Positions 35,601-43,443 of a DNA stretch of 64,000 nucleotides are shown piece after piece. The notes beneath the pieces are model-generated. The model saw only the letters and a program-made list of their open reading frames with translations. It was not told the DNA's origin and did no database searches. Numbering within the stretch: the stretch's first letter is position 1; each line of letters opens with the position of its first letter. This DNA comes from Hyphomicrobiales bacterium (lineage in GTDB: Bacteria; Pseudomonadota; Alphaproteobacteria; Rhizobiales; Rhizobiaceae). The position numbers and the translations under genes were made by a program. The DNA lies in NCBI GenBank assembly GCA_900473175.1, contig UCKM01000005.1:134190-198189 (forward strand). Direction: 5' to 3'.

Positions 35601-35927
35601 CCGCTCGGCGTCATCGTAGGTGAAGGTCTCGTTATGCGAGAGCTTGTTGCGGACATCGAGCAGCTCCGAAACATAGGAGCGTTCGGGATGCCCAAGCACC
35701 GAGGTAAAGGCATCCTTCCAGAACGCCATCATGGTCTTAAGCAAGCCCTGCTGATCCCAGCCGACCTCTCCTGCCGAATTGGGCTTGAGACCCTGCACTC
35801 GCTGCACGACCTCGATCTGCCAATGCCCCTTGACGGAGGTCTCCAGCCTCTTCTCGACGAATGGAATGAGCGCCGCAGGAAGCAGCTCCATTCCTTCGAA
35901 AACATATTGGCGCGTACTTTTTGCCAC
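32631..35927 (-). CDS. DUF499 ATPase with N-terminal Swt1-like HEPN domain (defence)
   Basis: A 1098-aa protein. GTG start at 35927 with GGGGGA upstream. Residues 1-125 look like a Swt1-type HEPN domain with the RNase signature RNKLSH (93-98, the Rx4H motif). The DUF499 AAA-type ATPase follows: Walker A NFGGGKTHS (247-255), GTSRGPQDVLN, Walker B CLILIDEWVAYL (358-369), then long helical regions. The tail has a Pro/Gly-rich linker (about 1000-1040) and a small C-terminal domain. DUF499 ATPases recur in defence islands beside DUF1156 methylases, as here. A HEPN domain suggests an RNA-cutting or RNA-binding arm, possibly for abortive infection; that is inference. Last gene of the minus operon, 13 bases after the methylase stop. 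Confidence 0.82.
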   Translation of the reverse strand: MAKSTRQYVFEGMELLPAALIPFVEKRLETSVKGHWQIEVVQRVQGLKPNSAGEVGWDQQGLLKTMMAFWKDAFTSVLGHPERSYVSELLDVRNKLSHNETFTYDDAERALDTMRRLMESISAGEVAEQLSKMRDTILRTKFTELQRNEERRKTQRLDISVETVAGLLPWREVVEPHPDVATGEFQQAEFAADLAKVHSGSAPAEYRDPGQFFSRTYLTEGLSTLLVGAAKRLAGNGGDPVVELQTNFGGGKTHSMLALYHMAGGTPVQDLSGLDRLLDENGLSVPKAINRAVLVGTSRGPQDVLNTNSGQKIRTTWGELAWQLGGAEAFDMVAENDANGIAPGSHLLETIFNKYAPCLILIDEWVAYLRQIYKVEGLPSGSFDANLSFVQSLTEAVKASPGTLLVASLPASQIEVGGEGGQEALARLKQTFSRVESSWRPASQEESYEIVRRRLFKDIPGDKFHHRDNTLKQFAKLYRENTNDFPQGCADEDYRRKLEKAYPIHPELFDQLYTTWGSLEKFQRTRGVLRLMAQAIHELWMNGDPSVMIMPGSVAVSSPRVEPELLHYLDVSWQSIIAGDVDGTASTPYKIDQSAPNLNRYSATRRVARAIFMGTAPTHQQQNTGLDDKQINLGVVQPGERPAIFGDALRRLTNQAKFMHADLGRYWYSMSASLNRIAADKAAQIEAALVDVTIDAELGKYVNGLTDRGHFDAVQVAPASSAEVPDEAGGVRAVVLGVKHPHNGRDGSEALVEAKDILTQRGSTPRVYRNMLVFIAAETRQLDHLKDAVRASLAWGEIVRDTERLNLTQSDSALAKAKLAEANETTKTRLKEAWCYLHYPAQESAQADWEWVSGKIPAQDGLLARASKKLVAEEGLLVELGPSRLDRDLQKYIWNDKPRLSLKDLREYLNRYIYLPRLKGQDVLVKAVQAAVGGMLPGPFAYAERWDEKSDTYLGLAIERAANAVVVIDSDSVIVRPEVAEMHRPAPAQPGTGDTPPGPGDSTLPPDGVPTDGGPTAPPPEKKPTRFSGAVMISPERPARDIHQIVEAIVEQLTTLPGSQVKIRLEIVAEVPDGLDRAKVRTLVENANTLGFIEKSVE

Positions 35928-35940
35928 GTCCCGTTCCCCC

Positions 35941-38745
35941 TTAAATATCCAGCCGGATCTGACGATCCCCGCTTGTGTCGTGGATGGCCGCCGCAGCCTT
36001 CGTTAGCTCGGTCCAATCGGCGATTAGAGCGTTGTAGGCTGTGGCCTCCTTCGCATCCTTCCGCTTGTTGGCGCTGATGTCGTAGAGGCAATAGGCGAGA
36101 TCCTTCACGGCTTCGGCTTGGGTGATGATCTTCTTCAGCAGGATGGCGGTGTCGTGAGAGATGCCATCCTTCTCATGCTGACGGACTAGATGTTGAAGGC
36201 ACTCCCACACCGTGAGGTGGCTATCGACGTCTGAATCCCAATCGTCATCGAGCTCGTCTCGCGAAAGGATACGGACTTTGCCGGCAGCACTTTCCACGAT
36301 CCCGGCGTGCTTGACACTCTCGACAGAGATACCGCGCGCGGTGGCGATGCTGTTGGCTGTGCCGTAATCACCCTTACTCATGCCGTTCTGCTCGAACCAG
36401 GTGATGGCAAAACGGGTGTCAGCGTCGAACTCACCCTGGATGCCGCCGAGATACTCGTCGAGCTCACGGTTGATAAGCTGGAGCGCAGTCTTCACGCTCA
36501 TCGGGCTGTCGTCAGATTCGAGGACGGCGTTGTAGCGCGAAAACACACCCATGCCGGGACCGATGGCTGATTGCGGCATGTCGGCAGGCGCAATGTTAGC
36601 CATTTGCAATTTCGCAATTGCAGCAGGCAATTCACGCTTTAGCGCTCGTATAAACTCTGCCCGACTAACACTGATAGCATTCTCGTCCCTCTTCCTACAG
36701 ACTAGGACTACAGAACTGGCAAGCGCATTGCTCCCAATCCCTCTAATCCTAGAACTTTGCTCAGATCGCACCGGCCAAGTCGCGCTTATATACATACCTG
36801 CGTCGATTATCGCCTGGATGAATGTTGCCCATCCGGTAGAGCTTATGCCCTCTTTCTCGATCTCGCTCTGTTTGAAGGCATAATATATTGTGATCGGGTA
36901 TTCGGCACTCGCCTGTCGCGCCATGCTCCGCATGGCTTTCGTCATACCATCTAGGAAGAACTGCTCAGCAGCTTTGCCGCTACCGTGTCGAGCCGGCGTG
37001 GCTACCAGCTCCTCTGATTTTGGCGTCTGGATAAAAGAGAATAGTTCAGGGTATACATCATTGATGCTTCTTTTGAGCCAAACATAGAAAAAATCTGAAA
37101 GATCAGCATATCCTATATTGTCGTAATACGGCGGATCGGTCGATATTACCGCATCTGATCCGTAAACAACCGACTGAGCGTCATGTTGCCAGGCTATACC
37201 GGGAACGTTTGTTATCAAGCGAGACAAGCATGTCGCTTGATATTCTGTCGCCGGAGCAAATCCCCCAACAACGTCCGCAAGAATATTCGCCTCAGCGAAA
37301 TCCCATACCATAGGTATAGCTTGTCGGCCAAAAAGGTTCATTGGCTTTTCGTTACTTGGGCTCCATCGCACTAAGGAGTTATTGAAATCTGCCGCCCTAT
37401 CGATCCCAAATGACAAATATATACTAACTGCTTCAGCATAGGCCTTAGCCCCTGCGCCACCATCTCGTAACGAAGAACCACTATCATCCATTCCCGCAGC
37501 GAGAGCGGTGGCCTCTATCTCACCGCGAGCATGCTTTATGATCTCGCCCAATGTATTTAGCGCGACAATCTGCCTTTGAGTAAATAAATCACTCCATTTT
37601 GACATACCATAATTGCCCACGCGGAATCCAAGCCCTTGCTGGAAGAACTCGTCTTCAGGCTTCCATTCCGAAACTTGCGAAAACGCGACATCCTCATGAT
37701 GTTGCGAAGGGGGGAGATATACGCGACCACCTTTTCCATCAGCGACGATCGCCATAAGCGTTTGGCCTATTTCGCCCTTAAGTCCGCATTCTTTAATGTA
37801 TTCTGGGGTGATTGCAGTTTCCGAAATAGGACAAACAAAATTTGCCCTTCCGACCTTCGTTCCTTCCTTCGCCCTATCGAGTTCTGCCTTCGTGCCGCCC
37901 TTGCGAATCCGGTATTGGATCGTCTTCGTCGCCTTATCGATTTCGAGAGAGATCCAGCACTCTTTTGCCTTCTTCGTACTGAGGACGAAATTTGAAGCTA
38001 TCGGTACTCGCACGTTGGAGAAGGCGGGATCGGGGCTCGGTACCGTTCGCGCCCATATCCACGCAATTACGGTCGCCTTCTTGCCTCCAAGTTCTTGGGG
38101 CAAGTCGACCTTCGGATACAGTTGGCCGATGCGCTCGACGGCACGCTGTCGAACCAACTCACCGTAATATGTGACGTCCTCGGCCAAGCCTTCGGCATGG
38201 CGGTAATGATTTCGGTCACTGGGGCCGGGATGGATGGGCTTCAATCCTCGAAATCTCGGCGGTATTTCGATCATAGCCTTTCCGATCATGACAGCGACAG
38301 GATTTAGATCGCTGCCATATGCGGGAAGACCAAGTCTTTGCGCTTCCGATGCTATCGAAAATCCGCCAGAGAAAGGATCATAAACCGACGGAAGGCTGCC
38401 ATTACAACTTTTTAGTATTTCAGCTCTTGCCTCACGAAACAGTTCTTCATCGTGGCTATTTTTCCAGTTGGATAGTCTCTCTATAATATGGAACAATCGA
38501 TTTCGTTCGACCTGTTGCGCCTCTTCCGTTGGAAACTGAGAAGGATCGCTCGAGGGATCGTCAACGAGCTGCGCAAACAGGAATGAGCGACACGCCACAT
38601 GAGGGCGCCGTGCCCACCAATGATGAATTCCCCGCGGGTGTGGACCTATCCCCGGCATCTTCTCATAGGAGGATCCCGCACTAATCGCCTCCAGAGGGAT
38701 CGCGACCTCAATCAATTTCTTCTTGGTGTTATTCGTTGAGGTCAT
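35941..38745 (-). CDS. DUF1156-type DNA methyltransferase (defence)
   Basis: A 934-aa protein from the ATG at 38745 (a TTG at 38751 would add two residues). N-terminal DUF1156 region: IEVAIPLEAISAGSSYEK, then HPRGIHHWWARRPHV. SAM-binding motif DPFSGGFS (123-130) with SDLNPV (145-150), and catalytic DPPY (537-540) followed by YDNIGYADLSDFFYVWLKR. DPPY points to amino methylation (N6-adenine or N4-cytosine). The long insert between the motifs may hold target recognition. It should mark host DNA as self for the rest of the locus. GC falls to about 37-45% in the middle of the gene (about 36600-38560) against about 65% around it, a sign of a separate origin. Overlaps the upstream gene by 17 bases. 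Confidence 0.85.
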   Translation of the reverse strand: MTSTNNTKKKLIEVAIPLEAISAGSSYEKMPGIGPHPRGIHHWWARRPHVACRSFLFAQLVDDPSSDPSQFPTEEAQQVERNRLFHIIERLSNWKNSHDEELFREARAEILKSCNGSLPSVYDPFSGGFSIASEAQRLGLPAYGSDLNPVAVMIGKAMIEIPPRFRGLKPIHPGPSDRNHYRHAEGLAEDVTYYGELVRQRAVERIGQLYPKVDLPQELGGKKATVIAWIWARTVPSPDPAFSNVRVPIASNFVLSTKKAKECWISLEIDKATKTIQYRIRKGGTKAELDRAKEGTKVGRANFVCPISETAITPEYIKECGLKGEIGQTLMAIVADGKGGRVYLPPSQHHEDVAFSQVSEWKPEDEFFQQGLGFRVGNYGMSKWSDLFTQRQIVALNTLGEIIKHARGEIEATALAAGMDDSGSSLRDGGAGAKAYAEAVSIYLSFGIDRAADFNNSLVRWSPSNEKPMNLFGRQAIPMVWDFAEANILADVVGGFAPATEYQATCLSRLITNVPGIAWQHDAQSVVYGSDAVISTDPPYYDNIGYADLSDFFYVWLKRSINDVYPELFSFIQTPKSEELVATPARHGSGKAAEQFFLDGMTKAMRSMARQASAEYPITIYYAFKQSEIEKEGISSTGWATFIQAIIDAGMYISATWPVRSEQSSRIRGIGSNALASSVVLVCRKRDENAISVSRAEFIRALKRELPAAIAKLQMANIAPADMPQSAIGPGMGVFSRYNAVLESDDSPMSVKTALQLINRELDEYLGGIQGEFDADTRFAITWFEQNGMSKGDYGTANSIATARGISVESVKHAGIVESAAGKVRILSRDELDDDWDSDVDSHLTVWECLQHLVRQHEKDGISHDTAILLKKIITQAEAVKDLAYCLYDISANKRKDAKEATAYNALIADWTELTKAAAAIHDTSGDRQIRLDI

Positions 38746-41700
38746 AAACAAGCCTGTACGTTGCGGGGTGAATAGTCAGCTCGCCGTCATCGCGCAGTGC
38801 GCGTAGGCGGACCCCCGTCATCTCGACGGGATCACCCTCGGGGTTGTTGAGAATAAATGAGTAGACGTCCGGCTTCTGGTCAAGCAGCCCCCAGACGTCG
38901 GCCTCAAGCTGGAGCGGTTCATGCTCCAGGCAATGGTCCTTGGGGTAGTAGTGACGCAGGATCTCGCCGCCTGCCGAGCGGCGCTCCCACGGAAAACGCG
39001 TGCCGTTACCGCGGCCGATCCAGCTCCCGTCCGCATGGAAGAAGCGATCCTCGCCGTCAGCCTTGTAGCCCTGGGCCAACGCAAAGCGCGCCATGACACT
39101 CGGGCGTGGGGGCTTCTGCACGGTGCGATGCTTGGTCGCCACCTCCGTTTCGATCAGCTCGCGATCCGGCTCCCCGGCCGGCGAGGCGGGTTCAGGCTGG
39201 TTTGCGGGCTCATCGTCCTCCGCCGGGTGGAGATCATCCGCATCAACCGGCTCGGCATCATCGTGAGCGTCTTCGGCAACCTGGTCGACGTCCTCGTCAT
39301 CGCCGGGTTCGGCAGCGGGCTGTATCTCGGCAATCGGTAGGGCGACGATGAGCTCAGGGCCGAGTGTGAAATTCTCCTCGAGATATTCCCGGATGTCCTC
39401 GGGCGACCGCTCGAACGCATAGGCCAGCGCCGCGCGAATATCGGCGCTCAGGCTCCTGCCGATCTCCTCCGGCACCCGCTTGGCGAGCTTGGCCTTGGAT
39501 AGCGGGATGACGAACAGCTTGTGGTCGAGCCACAGGATGTCGGTAAACCGGGGCGTGCCGGCCGGCACGCCGTCAAGGTACGGGATGACCTCCAGCTTGG
39601 GGCTCTGGACCCAGCTCGTCGCCGCGATCGCATCCGCCAACGTCCGCACACGCTCGGTCTCGGCGGCATCGGCCAACTCGATCCGTCCCAGCTGCGTTCC
39701 GAACGCCGTTAACCAGGCGCGGCGATTATCCATGCCGTCCAGCAGCGACGGCTGATTGAAGCGTTCCTCAACGAGTTCCGACAAGGCCGGCAACACCGAG
39801 AATGGCGGCGCTTGCACGGTCTCCCCCGACAGTCGCTGAAAATCGGCAGTCTTGCGCTTGACCCATTCGTGCAGATGGCTCCACCGGAACAGCGTCTGCA
39901 TGCTCAGGCCATAGGCCAGCGTCTCAACCGGTGCCCACTCACCCACCAGATTCACCCAGTGCCCGCACTCTTCCCATATCCGGGTCGGGTATCGGACCAG
40001 AAGAGTGCGAACCCGCCGGGCGTCGTCGGCCGACAGCGCTTTCCCCGAGGCCAGAGTGTCCAACCATTGCAGCGCCAGATCCGCCGATGGTCGATCGGCG
40101 ACACCGATACGATGCCACAGGCTGAGGTCGAGCACGGACGTGCGCATGACGGCGGCGCCGGGAACATCCTCCTCGTCACCTGCCAGGAAGACTCCACCGG
40201 ATGTCGCCCACGTGCCGTCATGGGCGAGGATCAGCTTCTCGGTCTTGAAGGCGTTCTTGATGTTCTGCGCATCAGCGGTCGAGCAACCGTCGAGCATCTG
40301 ATCCAGGCGGCGATACCACTTCTCGACCTCATGCGCTGGCGCCTTGTCGGACTTCGCCAGGGCACGCAGCCGGTCGAGCAGACGTCCGGGACCGCTCGGC
40401 GTACTGCGGACGCCGAGAAGATCGAGCAGCGGGCGCGTTGTTTCCCGGTCGAGCAGCCCATGCACAAAGGGCTCGACGTCGATCAGGGCTTCCGTCTCGG
40501 GGGTCCTGCGTACAAGATCCGCCGGGAGCTGGATCATGTTGCGCGTGTCTGGAAGGCAAGGCTTGGCCCGCAGCTTCAGCAGCCAGTCCGTCAGCAACCG
40601 TTCCGATGTGACCGATCGCGTGGAACCCGTGGTCGCCACCTGTGAAAGGCGAGCGCCGACACCGCGCGACCAATAAGTATCACGTTGATCCAGAATCTTG
40701 CCGACGATCTTCGCCCAGATACCCGCGTCAGTCTTCGACAGCCCCTCCCAATGCCGCCAATAGTCCGAAGGAAAGTCCCAGTCCTCGATGACGAACTGGC
40801 TGGTGACATAAGGATAATAGAGCGCACTGCGCGCACCGCGCGCTTGCGCCTCCGATGTGAGTTGCGGCCGCCCGTAGAGACTCTGGCGCTTCTGAACCAG
40901 CGGGGCCATCGTCTGGAGCCCCGAACGGCCAGACGCCACCCAGCGCAGCCAATCCTCCCGTGTGCAGGATTTGAAGCTCGCCACATAGTCGCCGTGCAGG
41001 AGCTGCGTCTTCCGGACGGACTCAGGCAGCAGCTCCTCCAGCGCCCCATTCTCGTCGAACAGCACTCCCTTGCCGATCGACCGAAGCGTTCGATCAGCGC
41101 AGGCGTACCGGAAAGCGTCACCGATCGTGACGCCCAGCTTGGCCGCGATCTGGGCAATCTGAATACACTCGGCGAGTTTCGGCTGGCCGGAGGTGAAATA
41201 GTCGGCAGCGACACGCTCGATCACGGCATTGACGTCGCTCGTCCCATCGAGGCCGATCTCTTCCAGCACCGCGAAAGCCGCCTCGACCGTGTCGTTGCGG
41301 CTTTCCCCGTCCCCCTTGTCGCGGCGCTGCTCGGCGAGAAACCGGGTCCAGTTCTGGTTGAGGACGATCAGGTGGCCGGCGAGAAACTCCCAATCCTCTT
41401 CAGACTGAAGCAGCTTCTTCTCGCCGAGCCGCACGATCTCCGACGCCCCATAGAGCACGTCTTTGCCCTGCACAGGCACGATCCGCAGGGCGTCGGCGTC
41501 ATGACATTGCCAGCCCGTCACTTCGGGCGCGATATAGGCCCATAGGTTCAACAGGTGTCGCCAGGTCGCAGGCCGAGGCAGGTGATTGCTACGCAGGCGC
41601 TCAAGTAAATCGGTCTTCGAGAACTCCTCGACCAAACCCCAGTGAACGAGCTTGGTCCGGTTCTTGGCCGATACATGTTGGCACAGCGCCGACCGGGATT

Positions 41701-42958
41701 TGTCGTCGAGCAAGGCCATAGCCTGATCAGCCGGCCAGATGTCGAATATCTGCCGCGGAACAGTGATCGCGGCTTTGATGCTGACGAGTTGCCCATCTTC
41801 GGTCAGCAGCATCGATCGGCCATCGATCGCCGCATCAAACGCCAGTTCGACGATCGCACCACACGATCCTTCAAGCGTGGACGCCTCACGATCAACATCA
41901 GGCAACAAGCCATAGGCATCCGAGCGATCCCGCGGGCTGGCCTTGGTCTGCTCCAGCCACTCAATCATCGCACTGGCGGCGAGTTCGCCGGCCCGGTTCA
42001 ACAGCCAGCGATTGGTCGGCGAGGTCTCCGGATCCTTGATCTTGAGACGCGCCGGGTCCTGGATGAAGGGGGCGTTGCAGGCGAAAGGTAGCGCAGTTTC
42101 CACGCCGGTCGGCAGCACGACATAGAGCCGGCCCTTGGCGCCGAGCACAATCTCCACCCGGCAGGGCGGGAAATCACCGCTATCCTCGGCCCCCAACATC
42201 CGCTCGTTGCGGATCTCGTCGAGCGCCTCGGCAGGAAAGGCTTCCTCGTCCGACCGCACGAGGAGGAAGGGATCGTTCGCCTTCTCGTCCAAAGCCATCC
42301 ATTCGCTCTCGGCGATGGGGCCAGGTCCGAGACTCTGCCAATGCACCTCGCTGTCGCCGATCAGAAGGCGACGGATTTTCTTGAAGAACAGCAGCGACAC
42401 CGGGCTCTTCAGCCACTCGTCGAGGTTCTTCTCGACTTCGCGGCGTAGCAGCGGGCCTGCAATTGCCACCTCGACGCGCGTGGTTCCCGACGTCAGGGAA
42501 CGACTATCAATCCAGTGCGGCTGCGTGAACCGCGCGCGCTCGAAGGCGACAGCCAGCGTCGGCGTGAACAGCTCGACCCGATCGCCCAAGCTGAATGTGC
42601 TCTTAAAGCCGATCCCTCGGAAGCCGATCGTGTGCAGCGCGCGCTTGTTGGAGTAGCCGAAGCGGCAGATCGATGCAAAGTGGGCCTCGATGAAGTCCTC
42701 GCCATTGTGCTCGAACACGAAGCGGTCGTTCTCGATCGATACCCGCGCCTCGCTAGCACCGGCGTCGTCAGCATTCTGGAGCAGCTCAGACAGAATATGG
42801 CGTGGGCTCTGCACCTGCTTGAAGAGCTGATGCCACGGCCCTGCAAGCTCCGGGTCCGCCTCAAGCTGGTCCCAGCGTTTGGTGGCGCGTTCCTGGATGG
42901 GCTGGAAATAGCCAGGAGGATCGGCGAGGATCGCTTCGATCTGGCGGCCAGCGCTCAT
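38729..42958 (-). CDS. Sacsin/Hsp90-like GHKL ATPase, very large (defence)
   Basis: A 1409-aa protein. The N-terminal GHKL ATPase domain is clear: ELLQNADDAGASEARVSI (58-75, Mg-binding Asn62), FEHNGEDF (82-89) and the lid/ATP motif TIGFRGIGFKS (110-120), as in sacsin N-terminal repeats and Hsp90. The next 1100 residues are mostly helical with no motif I know. Near the C-terminus an acidic, Pro-rich linker (about 1210-1270) precedes a conserved-looking 110-residue domain (YKADGEDRFFHADGSWIGRG and on). Sacsin-like ATPases occur in several defence loci as putative sensors or clamps. Overlaps its upstream neighbour by 4 bases (ATGA). Confidence 0.78.
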   Translation of the reverse strand: MSAGRQIEAILADPPGYFQPIQERATKRWDQLEADPELAGPWHQLFKQVQSPRHILSELLQNADDAGASEARVSIENDRFVFEHNGEDFIEAHFASICRFGYSNKRALHTIGFRGIGFKSTFSLGDRVELFTPTLAVAFERARFTQPHWIDSRSLTSGTTRVEVAIAGPLLRREVEKNLDEWLKSPVSLLFFKKIRRLLIGDSEVHWQSLGPGPIAESEWMALDEKANDPFLLVRSDEEAFPAEALDEIRNERMLGAEDSGDFPPCRVEIVLGAKGRLYVVLPTGVETALPFACNAPFIQDPARLKIKDPETSPTNRWLLNRAGELAASAMIEWLEQTKASPRDRSDAYGLLPDVDREASTLEGSCGAIVELAFDAAIDGRSMLLTEDGQLVSIKAAITVPRQIFDIWPADQAMALLDDKSRSALCQHVSAKNRTKLVHWGLVEEFSKTDLLERLRSNHLPRPATWRHLLNLWAYIAPEVTGWQCHDADALRIVPVQGKDVLYGASEIVRLGEKKLLQSEEDWEFLAGHLIVLNQNWTRFLAEQRRDKGDGESRNDTVEAAFAVLEEIGLDGTSDVNAVIERVAADYFTSGQPKLAECIQIAQIAAKLGVTIGDAFRYACADRTLRSIGKGVLFDENGALEELLPESVRKTQLLHGDYVASFKSCTREDWLRWVASGRSGLQTMAPLVQKRQSLYGRPQLTSEAQARGARSALYYPYVTSQFVIEDWDFPSDYWRHWEGLSKTDAGIWAKIVGKILDQRDTYWSRGVGARLSQVATTGSTRSVTSERLLTDWLLKLRAKPCLPDTRNMIQLPADLVRRTPETEALIDVEPFVHGLLDRETTRPLLDLLGVRSTPSGPGRLLDRLRALAKSDKAPAHEVEKWYRRLDQMLDGCSTADAQNIKNAFKTEKLILAHDGTWATSGGVFLAGDEEDVPGAAVMRTSVLDLSLWHRIGVADRPSADLALQWLDTLASGKALSADDARRVRTLLVRYPTRIWEECGHWVNLVGEWAPVETLAYGLSMQTLFRWSHLHEWVKRKTADFQRLSGETVQAPPFSVLPALSELVEERFNQPSLLDGMDNRRAWLTAFGTQLGRIELADAAETERVRTLADAIAATSWVQSPKLEVIPYLDGVPAGTPRFTDILWLDHKLFVIPLSKAKLAKRVPEEIGRSLSADIRAALAYAFERSPEDIREYLEENFTLGPELIVALPIAEIQPAAEPGDDEDVDQVAEDAHDDAEPVDADDLHPAEDDEPANQPEPASPAGEPDRELIETEVATKHRTVQKPPRPSVMARFALAQGYKADGEDRFFHADGSWIGRGNGTRFPWERRSAGGEILRHYYPKDHCLEHEPLQLEADVWGLLDQKPDVYSFILNNPEGDPVEMTGVRLRALRDDGELTIHPATYRLVYDLNE

Positions 42959-43443
42959 AGCGGCAACTCCAGCGTCGAAGGCGTGGCGACCATTTCGGGT
43001 CCGCGCGGCGGGGCTGTCTTACGCCAGCCGCCCTTTACGGTCTGGATAGCAGAGATCGGCAAACGTCGCCCGGCCGGCAGTTCGTGCAGATCGCAAACGT
43101 GCCAGAACACCGCCCAGTGGCCCTGATTGTCGGACGTATATTGGCCCGTCGTCGGCGGGCGATGCATCATTCCCTTTGAATGCTTACCGTTTCCGCTTTC
43201 CTCGCAGCCCACATACCAACCCAGCCAGGACACGACAAAACTGAGCTTGGCCGGCACGTCCTCGCGCGATGGATAGATCAAGACCGGCATGCGAACGCCG
43301 CCGCGCATTTCATCGACCTTGCGAAACAGCTCCCACTTCCGCGAGCCAAAGGCGACGAACCCGGCCTTGTGCGCGATGTCTTCGCCGGACTGAAGATGCT
43401 CCAGCGGCACCGGAGCGAGAATGGCAAAATCCTTCATCTCCAT
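42955..43443 (-). CDS. Small protein of unknown function in the defence operon
   Basis: A 162-aa protein. The ATG at 43443 (MEMKDFAILAPVPLEHL) overlaps the upstream stop as TGATG; the open frame upstream of it lies inside the neighbouring gene. It is rich in predicted strands with aromatic patches (FVAFGSRKWELF, PVLIYPS, VSWLGWYVG, HWAVFWHVCDLHEL). This loosely recalls PUA/EVE-like barrels that read modified bases, but no family motif is firm. No catalytic triad or metal site is obvious. Its stop overlaps the next gene by 4 bases, so it is surely made together with the large ATPase. Confidence 0.65.
   Translation of the reverse strand: MEMKDFAILAPVPLEHLQSGEDIAHKAGFVAFGSRKWELFRKVDEMRGGVRMPVLIYPSREDVPAKLSFVVSWLGWYVGCEESGNGKHSKGMMHRPPTTGQYTSDNQGHWAVFWHVCDLHELPAGRRLPISAIQTVKGGWRKTAPPRGPEMVATPSTLELPL

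Noticed and set aside
35145-36077. Plus-strand open frame of 310 codons opposite the DUF499 gene
   Set aside because: It spans the DUF499 start and the methylase end in antisense and lacks protein-like features; the minus-strand genes have clear ATPase and methylase motifs.
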